The notes under the pieces are model-generated. The model had not been told where the DNA came from. It was given only the letters and a program-made list of their open reading frames with translations, and searched no databases. The position numbers were made by a program, and so were the translations under genes. This document shows positions 1 through 6,593 of a DNA stretch of 45,190 bases, in pieces. This DNA is from Ignavibacteriaceae bacterium (GTDB taxonomy: Bacteria; Bacteroidota; Ignavibacteria; Ignavibacteriales; Ignavibacteriaceae): positions 1-45,190 of the forward strand of contig WBUK01000020.1 in NCBI GenBank assembly GCA_008933765.1. Direction: 5' to 3'. How positions within the stretch are numbered: position 1 is the stretch's first letter; each line of letters opens with the position of its first letter.

Positions 1-140
1 CCCCCCCCCATTCCCCCGAAAACGGGCGCCACTTCTTACAAAAGAGATTGATTTTTGCCGATTTTGAGAAATTTCTATGCTTTTCATTTACAGAAATGTG
101 GTTTAAAGCGATTAAACCCAATATCCGGGTTTGCACATTC

Positions 141-156
141 TTGGCACATTATATGT
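141..156 (+). promoter_or_regulatory. possible sigma-54 -24/-12 promoter
   Basis: The sequence TTGGCAC followed after five bases by ATGT resembles the sigma-54 consensus TGGCAC-N5-TTGC. The -24 half is perfect, but the -12 half matches only at TG. It lies about 30 bases upstream of the sensory hydrogenase-kinase gene. The weak -12 half makes this tentative, and a TATATG-type sigma-70 element overlaps the same place. Confidence 0.25.
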
Positions 157-187
157 ATGGTAAGAAGTGAATATAGTGGAATGAATT

Positions 188-2176
188 ATGTCCGGCGTGA
201 TATTTACAGTACCCGATAAATGCAAGAGATGTTATTCTTGCATCCGCGAGTGCCCTGCGAAAGCCATCAGGGTGGTGAACGGTCAGGCGCTCATACTTCA
301 AGACCGCTGCATCAGCTGCGGGAACTGCGTATTAGTATGCTCGCAGCACGCCAAATGTATAATCAGCAACATAGAAGAGACCCGTGAACGGGTTCTTTCA
401 TCGATTGAAAACGAGCGCGTTGCGATTGTTGCGCCCTCGTTTGCGGCGTCGTTCCCTGACAATTATGAAAAAATACCCGCTGCGCTGAAAAGTCTGGGTT
501 TTGACACTGTAGTAGAGACCGCCTTCGGGGCTGATCTTATCGGCGGTGATTACATCGAAGCGGTGATGCACTCGGAAATTCGCCCTGTAATCAGCACCGC
601 CTGCCCCGCAATTTTCAACTATATTCAAAAATATCATCAGGAATTAGTGCCCAACTTAGCCACGATCGTCTCCCCGATGATCGCACTCGGGCGTTATTTG
701 AAAAAAGAAAAGGGTGAAAACACAAAAATTGCTTTTATCGGGCCCTGTGTTGCGAAAAAAGATGAATACACGGATGAACCGGTTGAGGGAGTGATAGACT
801 CGGTGCTGACTTTCAGTGAGTTAAAGGAAATGTTGCTTGAAGCTCACATAGTACCGGAAGAATTGGAAACAGTGCCCTTTGACCCCCCGCGGGCGGCTAT
901 GGGAAAGGCATTTCCGCTCGCCGGGGGGTTATTGAAATCAACCGACTTACCGGGTGATGTGCTTGATGAAGAGATAATTGTGGTTGAGGGAAGGGAAAAA
1001 GTTCTTGAAATAATTGATGAAATAGCCGCTAACAACATAAACGCCAAGTTTGTGGATATTTTGTTTTGTGAAGGGTGCATTTCAGGTCCGGGGATCGATT
1101 CAGATTTGAACTATTACTCTCGGCGCGAAAAAGTGATTGAGTTCATCAAAAAGGACCTGAAGCAGGTTGATAAAAAAGTGTGGAAAACGAACATATTCAA
1201 CAGCAGGGATATCGATTTTTCACGAAATTTTATCCGCGGCAGCCAGAGGCGCCCGACACCTCCGGATGATAAAATTGCGGAAATTCTTGCAACCATTGGT
1301 ATAAAGGAGAAGAAAGATGAACTTAACTGCGGAGCATGCGGATATGCAAGTTGCCGTGAGTTCGCAATAGCTATAGCTAAGGGGTTAAGCGAGAAAGAGA
1401 TGTGCCTGCCGCACCTGTTGGATGAAATAAGGGAAGCCTACGATAACCTTCACGAAACGGAAGCAGCGCTTCACTCGGCGGAAAAACTTGCTTCGATTGG
1501 TCAGCTGGCTGCAGGGGTTGCGCACGAAATTAACAATCCGCTCGGAACAATTATGGTTTATGCGGGGATTTTGAAGAAAATTGCGGATAAAAAGAAGATT
1601 TTTGACGATATTACGGATGATCTTGATATGATTATGGGCGAAGCTAACAGGTGCAAAACAATAGTTGCGAACCTGTTGAACTTCGCACGGCAAGGTAAAC
1701 TGAATGTTACTTCTTTCGATTTAATTGCAGATATACGCAACATACTGAAAAAGATGGAAGTAACCGGAAAACTGAACGGAATAATGGTTGATGATGAGCT
1801 TCCGTGCTCCGGGAGCATGATGATACAAGGTGATAAGGAGCAGCTTGAACAGGTAATATCGAACCTGCTGTTCAATGCCGTTGATGCGATGCAGCACGCG
1901 GAAAACAAAATTTTGCGTGTTGGGTTCGAAGATAGTGGGGAGAACTTGAAACTTTTTATTGCCGATACGGGCAAAGGGATAGAGAAAGAGAACTACAACA
2001 AAGTTTTCACACCTTTTTTCACCACGAAAGAACCGGGCAAGGGAACCGGTCTGGGGCTTGCCATTTCCTACGGCATTATCAAAATGCACAAGGGAGATAT
2101 TGGCTTCCAAAGTGAGGAGGGGAAAGGCACTGAGTTCTTTATCCGGGTTCCGAAGCGGCAATTTTCTAATATATGA
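188..2176 (+). CDS. sensory [FeFe] hydrogenase-histidine kinase fusion (HydS-like)
   Basis: Predicted soluble H2 or redox sensor that autophosphorylates and signals to a receiver. Two ferredoxin clusters come first (C12, C15, C18, C22 and C41, C44, C47, C51). An H-cluster domain follows with motifs STACP (C139), GPCVAKK (C187) and FCEGC (C294, C297). A third Fe-S motif lies at C381, C384, C389 and C406. The C-terminus is a histidine kinase with H-box H446 in HEINNPLG, then an ATPase domain with DTGKGI and GTGLGL. Alanine occupies the position of the proton-transfer cysteine in L1, and L3 has CxxC instead of CxxxC. Both fit sensory (group C) hydrogenases such as Thermotoga HydS better than catalytic ones. 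No membrane segment or signal peptide is seen. The stop overlaps the next start (ATGA), so kinase and receiver are translationally coupled. The H2-sensing role is inferred. Confidence 0.88.
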   Translation: MSGVIFTVPDKCKRCYSCIRECPAKAIRVVNGQALILQDRCISCGNCVLVCSQHAKCIISNIEETRERVLSSIENERVAIVAPSFAASFPDNYEKIPAALKSLGFDTVVETAFGADLIGGDYIEAVMHSEIRPVISTACPAIFNYIQKYHQELVPNLATIVSPMIALGRYLKKEKGENTKIAFIGPCVAKKDEYTDEPVEGVIDSVLTFSELKEMLLEAHIVPEELETVPFDPPRAAMGKAFPLAGGLLKSTDLPGDVLDEEIIVVEGREKVLEIIDEIAANNINAKFVDILFCEGCISGPGIDSDLNYYSRREKVIEFIKKDLKQVDKKVWKTNIFNSRDIDFSRNFIRGSQRRPTPPDDKIAEILATIGIKEKKDELNCGACGYASCREFAIAIAKGLSEKEMCLPHLLDEIREAYDNLHETEAALHSAEKLASIGQLAAGVAHEINNPLGTIMVYAGILKKIADKKKIFDDITDDLDMIMGEANRCKTIVANLLNFARQGKLNVTSFDLIADIRNILKKMEVTGKLNGIMVDDELPCSGSMMIQGDKEQLEQVISNLLFNAVDAMQHAENKILRVGFEDSGENLKLFIADTGKGIEKENYNKVFTPFFTTKEPGKGTGLGLAISYGIIKMHKGDIGFQSEEGKGTEFFIRVPKRQFSNI

Positions 2177-2592
2177 AGGTTACAAAAATGAACTACGAAA
2201 AGAAAATATTATTAGTTGATGATGACATAGATGTTCTGGAGCAGAACAAGATTTTATTTGAAGCTGAAGGATTTCAGGTGGAAACAGCTGAAAACAGCGT
2301 TGATGGTTATGAGAAATTTCTTGAATTTAAGCCCGCTTGCGCCATTGTTGATTTGATGATGGAAGAATACGACTCAGGGTTTGTGCTTGCACACAAGATA
2401 AAACGGCACCCGATGGGGAAGAAGATCCCTGTGTTCATCGTAACGGCGGTTGCAAGTCAGGTTGGGATGCAGTTTGACTCGATGACCCCTGAAGAGCGGG
2501 AGTGGATTCACGCTGAAGATGTTCTTAACAAACCGGTGGTAATAAGCGATATATTGGTGAAATTATCCGACTTCTACAAGGAGCAGCAGTAG
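2173..2592 (+). CDS. stand-alone response regulator receiver
   Basis: A single receiver domain with no output domain. The acidic pocket lies in LLVDDDID, the phosphoacceptor is D60 in IVDLMMEEYDSGF, and the conserved lysine is in NKPV. It overlaps the sensory hydrogenase-kinase gene by four bases, so it is the likely phosphorylation partner. An in-frame ATG at 2188 is preceded by AAGG and could be the real start, but the ATGA overlap favours 2173. The subtype, with MM(E/N)E-x-D-(S/D)-GF after the phosphoacceptor, recurs in the receiver at 4517, suggesting the two are paralogues. With no DNA-binding domain, it probably acts by protein contact or in a phosphorelay. Confidence 0.85.
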   Translation: MKVTKMNYEKKILLVDDDIDVLEQNKILFEAEGFQVETAENSVDGYEKFLEFKPACAIVDLMMEEYDSGFVLAHKIKRHPMGKKIPVFIVTAVASQVGMQFDSMTPEEREWIHAEDVLNKPVVISDILVKLSDFYKEQQ

Positions 2593-2656
2593 CCGGTTAC
2601 TATGAAATTTTTAGCCGGAAGCTAAAAACCTAAAAGCCGGAAGCCAAGCACCGGAA
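2591..2656 (+). repeat. 22-bp tandem repeat, 3 degenerate copies, anchored at a stop codon
   Basis: Units begin at 2591, 2613 and 2635, exactly 22 bases apart. All start AGCCGG, and the last two share AGCCGGAAGC. The first unit begins inside the TAG stop (2590-2592) of the receiver gene, and the second restores a TAG (2612-2614) in another frame. The array fills most of the gap to the next gene. Confidence 0.7.
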
Positions 2657-2684
2657 TAAAAGAGAGAATCAGGAGCACGATACC

Positions 2685-4190
2685 GTGGAAGTATCAGAAA
2701 AACCCGCAAAGATACTTTTAGTTGACGACGAAGAGTATCTGCGAAATGGTGTTAAGCGAATCTTACAGATCGAAGGATTTGAGGTAGAAACTGCTGAAAA
2801 CGGCACCGAAGGGATCAAATTAGGCACAGAGATTGATTTCGATGTTGCACTGCTTGATCTTAAAATGCCGGATATCAGCGGCATCGAAGTGCTCCGCAGT
2901 ATCAGAGAGAAAATGCCCAACACAATATGCTTCATGGCAACGGCTTATGCCAGCTACGAAACGGCGGTAGAAGCAACAAAGTTAGGTGCCGAGGGTTACA
3001 TTCTGAAGCCATTCACTCCCGATGAGTTAATTCACAACATCGAAAAGGGGCTTCAGAAGCGCCGGCTGATTCTTGAAGCTGAAAGGCTTCGGTTGGAGCG
3101 GGAAGCCCGGCTGCTTGAACTTGCTTTCGAGCGCAGCCGGCTGAACACGATAATCAATCTGCTGGCAGACGGCGTTCTGGTAATGAACCAATTCGGCGAA
3201 ATGGTTTATTATAACCCCGCGGCTTTGCGGCTGTTTGATGTCGATAAAATTTTATTGGCTGAACGGATATTCGAAGTGTTGCCGCCGGAAGTACGGGAGA
3301 TTGCGGAAGCGATACTGAATAACGACTCTTTCACTGATGTTTCGCAGTCGGTGCAGTATAAATTGCATCAGGATAGCGAACAACCGGAGATATTTGTAGA
3401 GGCTACATGCTCGCCAATTCCTGACAACGAGAAGAAAAAAACAGCCGGAGTTGTAGTTGTTGCCAAGGATATAACCCAGTACAAACAGATAGAAAACCTG
3501 AAATCGCAGTTTGTTTCGATGGTTTCGCACGAGTTGAAAGCGCCGGTAGCTGCTACAATCGGTTTTCTTGACCTGTTGGGTAACCCAAAGCTGAACCTAA
3601 GCGATGAGCAGAAGCAGGATTTTCTTGACCGGAGCACCTACCGCCTGAAAAGTCTGCTGACAATGGTGAACGACCTGTTGGATATCTCCAGAATTGAGCT
3701 GAACACTGTTAAGAGAGAAATAGTGAAACTTGACCTGGCTGTTTCGGTAGCTGATATAGTTCAAATGATGGAATTTGAAGCGGCAAAGAAGAAGATTACG
3801 ATACACTTCAATAAAGATGAAGAAACAACCTACACAGTTGAAGCGGATAAACCGGAGATTGAAAGGGTTATTACCAATCTGCTGAGCAACGCCATTAAGT
3901 ACAATGTTGAAAACGGCGAAGTGTTTATTTCGCTGCAAAAAGCGGGTGCTTATGTGCTGTTGGAAGTGAAGGATACCGGAATTGGTATGCGCCCGGAAGA
4001 GAAAGAACGCCTCTTTTCGGAATTTTTCAGGGCGAAAAACGAAAAAACGAAGGGCATTCACGGAACCGGCTTAGGGCTTTCGATCGTGAAAAAAACAATC
4101 GATCGCTATGCCGGGAAGATCGAAGCCGAAAGCGAGTACGGAAAAGGCTCTGCCTTCAGGGTTTATCTGCCTGAAAAGGCTGTGATTTAA
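2685..4190 (+). CDS. receiver-PAS-histidine kinase hybrid
   Basis: Domains in order: receiver (residues 8-125, phosphoacceptor D58 in LLDLKMPDISG, lysine in LKPF), a helical linker (125-155), a PAS domain (about 155-265), HisKA with H282 in MVSHELKAP, and an ATPase domain (about 380-498) with DTGIGM and GTGLGLSI. No membrane segment is seen. A receiver at the N-terminus of a kinase fits a phosphorelay that receives phosphate from the upstream hydrogenase-kinase and passes it to a receiver. The start is a GTG preceded by AGGAG nine bases upstream. It lies between two single receivers in the hydrogenase module, so control of hydrogen metabolism is the inferred job. Confidence 0.87.
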   Translation: MEVSEKPAKILLVDDEEYLRNGVKRILQIEGFEVETAENGTEGIKLGTEIDFDVALLDLKMPDISGIEVLRSIREKMPNTICFMATAYASYETAVEATKLGAEGYILKPFTPDELIHNIEKGLQKRRLILEAERLRLEREARLLELAFERSRLNTIINLLADGVLVMNQFGEMVYYNPAALRLFDVDKILLAERIFEVLPPEVREIAEAILNNDSFTDVSQSVQYKLHQDSEQPEIFVEATCSPIPDNEKKKTAGVVVVAKDITQYKQIENLKSQFVSMVSHELKAPVAATIGFLDLLGNPKLNLSDEQKQDFLDRSTYRLKSLLTMVNDLLDISRIELNTVKREIVKLDLAVSVADIVQMMEFEAAKKKITIHFNKDEETTYTVEADKPEIERVITNLLSNAIKYNVENGEVFISLQKAGAYVLLEVKDTGIGMRPEEKERLFSEFFRAKNEKTKGIHGTGLGLSIVKKTIDRYAGKIEAESEYGKGSAFRVYLPEKAVI

Positions 4191-4258
4191 GGTATTATTA
4201 ATGATGGTGAAACCCGCGAGGGGGTAAGGTTTATCTGCCTGAAAAGGCTGTGATTTAA
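4160..4258 (+). repeat. perfect 31-bp direct repeat of the kinase gene 3' end
   Basis: Bases 4160-4190, the last ten codons of the kinase gene including TAA, recur identically at 4228-4258. With one mismatch the match extends about six bases further. The copies are 68 bases apart, so the second TAA is in a different frame. Confidence 0.9.
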
Positions 4259-4311
4259 AGTATTCAGGATTTTTAAAGATCTTTAAACATTTTTAACATT
4301 TTCTAAAGTTG

Positions 4312-4317
4312 TATAAT
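4312..4317 (+). promoter_or_regulatory. candidate -10 element (TATAAT)
   Basis: A perfect TATAAT in an AT-rich stretch, followed by a run of T and then the hairpin-rich leader of the receiver gene at 4517. No convincing -35 hexamer is seen. If used, it would start a transcript near 4323 with a leader of roughly 190 bases. Confidence 0.35.
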
Positions 4318-4322
4318 TTTTT

Positions 4323-4498
4323 TTTCAAGGGTATTTTAATTTAACTTTCGGGCGTGCCCCGTTGGGCACAGAAGTCATAACTGCGGAACCAATTTGTTGC
4401 ATTCTGTGGAAGGTTCCTCTCGGGAGAAGTCTCCCTGTTTCAAAAGATCCTGATAAAAGGATCTGATTGCTTGTAACAGACAACAGCTAAAAAATTAA
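4323..4498 (+). ncRNA. hairpin-rich leader or small RNA upstream of a receiver gene
   Basis: This gap holds no open gene but has a cluster of good stems: 4354-4359 with 4364-4369 (GTGCCC/GGGCAC, loop CGTT), 4385-4390 with 4412-4417 (GGAACC/GGTTCC), 4422-4426 with 4431-4435 (GGGAG/CTCCC), and 4445-4450 with 4459-4464 (AGATCC/GGATCT). It is locally more GC-rich than the AT-rich stretch just upstream. There is no terminator-like T run before the downstream gene, so a 5' leader is likelier than a free RNA. It does not match any riboswitch I can recall. Confidence 0.3.
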
Positions 4499-4516
4499 AT
4501 GAGGATGAATAAGTTT

Positions 4517-4888
4517 ATGTCACTCATTGCTATAATTGACGACGACCCGGATATTATCGACGCCACATCTATAGTTCTTATGGCTAACGGCTACAAAGTA
4601 GCGACCGCCAACAATCCGACCGACGGATATAATCTGATTATGGAAAAATCACCCGCTTTGATCATACTTGATGTAATGATGAACGAGCCGGACGACGGTT
4701 TCTTCCTTGCTCAGAGGCTCCGTCGAGAAGGGGTTACCACCCCAATCATTATGTACACATCAGTCTCTAAAGCATTAGGTTTTGAATTTGGTAAAAGCAC
4801 CATGGTGCCGGTTGACGATTTCGTTGAGAAACCGATAACCGCCGATGATTTGCTTCAAAAAGTTCAAAATTTGCTTAAAAAGAAATAG
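4517..4888 (+). CDS. stand-alone response regulator receiver
   Basis: A single receiver of about 123 residues, with acidic residues in IAIIDDDPD, phosphoacceptor D52 in LDVMMNEPDDGF and lysine in EKPI. There is no output domain. Upstream in-frame ATGs exist at 4499 and 4505, but the receiver fold begins right after 4517 and GAGG (4501-4504) can serve it, so 4517 is preferred. It resembles the receiver at 2173 in its MM-x-E-x-D-x-GF segment. It lies nine bases before hydC, so it is probably co-transcribed with the hydrogenase subunits. It could be a phosphorelay endpoint or an allosteric partner. Confidence 0.82.
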   Translation: MSLIAIIDDDPDIIDATSIVLMANGYKVATANNPTDGYNLIMEKSPALIILDVMMNEPDDGFFLAQRLRREGVTTPIIMYTSVSKALGFEFGKSTMVPVDDFVEKPITADDLLQKVQNLLKKK

Positions 4889-4897
4889 AGGTGCAAA

Positions 4898-5371
4898 ATG
4901 CTGGAACTTGAAAAAAATAACCTTACCCGCGAAATTGAAGAATTTGCAGGTAATTATAACAATAATCGCACGGCGTTAATGCCGTTGCTTGAGTATATCC
5001 AAGGTAAATATCATCACATCCCCGATTTTGCTCAACAGGAAGTGGCAAGAGTGCTCGACATACACCCGGTTGAGGTGTATGGAGTGGTTTCTTTCTATTC
5101 TTTTTTGAATGAAAAACCGAAAGGGCGCAACATCGTCAGGCTTTGCAAATCGGTTATTTGCGACATGGGCGGCAGATGTGCCATTGCAAAAGCAATTGAA
5201 AGGGAAATTGGGGTGAAATTCGGTGAAACAAGCCCCGATTTGAAGGTTACCCTTGAATTTACTAACTGCCTTGGCATGTGCGATCAGGGGCCCGCAATGA
5301 TTGTGAACGACCGCGTTTACACAAAGCTTGACCCTGAAACTGCCTGTGCCATTGTAAGAGAAATTAAATGA
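4898..5371 (+). CDS. hydC: [FeFe] hydrogenase subunit HydC, NuoE-like [2Fe-2S] protein
   Basis: Thioredoxin-fold [2Fe-2S] subunit homologous to NuoE, expected to pass electrons between the NuoF-like flavin subunit and the hydrogenase. Cluster ligands are C83 and C88 (CKSVIC) and C124 and C128 (CLGMC), the usual CX4C...CX3C pattern. The N-terminal helical part contains the HIPDFAQQEVA stretch typical of NuoE. At 157 residues it is full length for the family. It has a good ribosome site and lies ten bases before the NuoF-like gene, so hydC, hydB and hydA form a tight unit. The alternative, a NADH dehydrogenase E subunit, is made unlikely by the hydA neighbour. Confidence 0.9.
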   Translation: MLELEKNNLTREIEEFAGNYNNNRTALMPLLEYIQGKYHHIPDFAQQEVARVLDIHPVEVYGVVSFYSFLNEKPKGRNIVRLCKSVICDMGGRCAIAKAIEREIGVKFGETSPDLKVTLEFTNCLGMCDQGPAMIVNDRVYTKLDPETACAIVREIK

Positions 5372-5381
5372 GGAGGATGAG

Positions 5382-6593
5382 ATGATACCTAACGATGTAA
5401 CCAATACTATTCATGACTCAAGCCTTCTTTTTTCATCTTACGAGGCGGGTTCTGCCTTGAAAAAAGCTCTCAATATGACGAGGGAAGATATTCTTTTTGA
5501 ACTGAAGGCTTCAAAACTTAAAGGCAGAGGCGGTGCGGGGTTCCCCACTTCAACCAAATGGATGTTGGTTGCTGCCGCAAAAGGTGATGATAAATTCATC
5601 ATCTGCAACGCAGATGAAGGCGAGCCCGGCACATTCAAAGACAGAGTGCTCCTGATGAACTATCCTTTCTTAGTTTTGGACGGAATGGTTATCGGAGCAT
5701 ATACTGTGGGAGCACAGCACGGATATATTTACCTGAGAGGTGAATATGTTTATATGCGCGACTACCTTGAAGACTGCCTTGCCGAAATGCGCGAAGACAA
5801 TCTGCTCGGAGATAACATCCTCGGTAAAGAGGGATTTAACTTCGATATTTCGATTGTAATGGGAGCCGGAGCTTATGTTTGCGGCGAAGAAACCGCCCTG
5901 ATCGAGTCGCTTGAAGGGCAGCGCGGTGAGCCGAGAAACAGGCCCCCATATCCTGTAAATACAGGGCTTTGCGGGCAACCGACAACGGTAAACAATGTTG
6001 AAACGCTGGCAACAGTGCCGCACATTCTGCTGATGGGTGGTGAAGAATACGCCAAAAGAGGAACTGCTTCATCAGCAGGCTCGAAGCTATTTTCAGTTTC
6101 GGGTGACTGCGATAAGCCCGGCGTTTATGAACTGCCCTGGGGCATCACTATTAACGAACTCCTCGAGAAGGTGGGAGCGCGGGACACCAAAGCCGTTCAA
6201 GTGGGCGGAGCATCGGGAGTCTGCGTCCCAAAATCAAAGTTCAACAGAACTTTATCTTTTGAAGATGCTCCCACCGGGGGTTCGATTATGATATTCAACG
6301 AGTCGAGAGACATGCTTCATGTGCTCAAAAACTTCATGGAGTTTTTCGTTGAAGAATCATGCGGGCAATGCACCCCTTGCCGGATAGGAAATCAAAAGCT
6401 GCTTGAAGGGGTTGAAATGATAGAAAGGAAGGATTACACCTTCTCTTACATCAACGATCTGAAAGACCTTGCACACACGATGAAGGTAGCTTCAAAATGT
6501 GGATTAGGTCAGAGCAGCCCAAACCCATTCCTCTCGATTTTGGAGGATTTCAAGGATGAAATATTTCTAACTAAATGCAACGGAGGTGTATAA
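5382..6593 (+). CDS. hydB: [FeFe] hydrogenase subunit HydB, NuoF-like NADH/FMN subunit (short form)
   Basis: NADH-binding flavin subunit. The KGRGGAGFP (47-55) and ADEGEPGTFKDR (77-88) motifs bind FMN and NADH. A [4Fe-4S] cluster is bound by C327, C330, C333 and C373 (ESCGQCTPC and SKCG). It has only 403 residues: the N-terminal thioredoxin-like [2Fe-2S] domain and the C-terminal two-cluster ferredoxin domain of the long HydB of bifurcating enzymes (about 600 residues) are absent. That short form is associated with NADH-dependent, non-bifurcating hydrogenases such as that of Syntrophomonas wolfei. A strong AGGAGG precedes the start. The stop shares a base with the hydA start (TAATG). Confidence 0.92.
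   Translation: MIPNDVTNTIHDSSLLFSSYEAGSALKKALNMTREDILFELKASKLKGRGGAGFPTSTKWMLVAAAKGDDKFIICNADEGEPGTFKDRVLLMNYPFLVLDGMVIGAYTVGAQHGYIYLRGEYVYMRDYLEDCLAEMREDNLLGDNILGKEGFNFDISIVMGAGAYVCGEETALIESLEGQRGEPRNRPPYPVNTGLCGQPTTVNNVETLATVPHILLMGGEEYAKRGTASSAGSKLFSVSGDCDKPGVYELPWGITINELLEKVGARDTKAVQVGGASGVCVPKSKFNRTLSFEDAPTGGSIMIFNESRDMLHVLKNFMEFFVEESCGQCTPCRIGNQKLLEGVEMIERKDYTFSYINDLKDLAHTMKVASKCGLGQSSPNPFLSILEDFKDEIFLTKCNGGV

Noticed and set aside
1..20. Run of nine C at the window start as a phase-variable tract
   Set aside because: It lies outside any visible gene and may be the edge of a longer feature; nothing can be said from one copy.
1558..2161. Long minus-strand frames under the sensory hydrogenase-kinase gene
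   Set aside because: They are antisense to a gene with clear domains, have no ribosome site and resemble no family.
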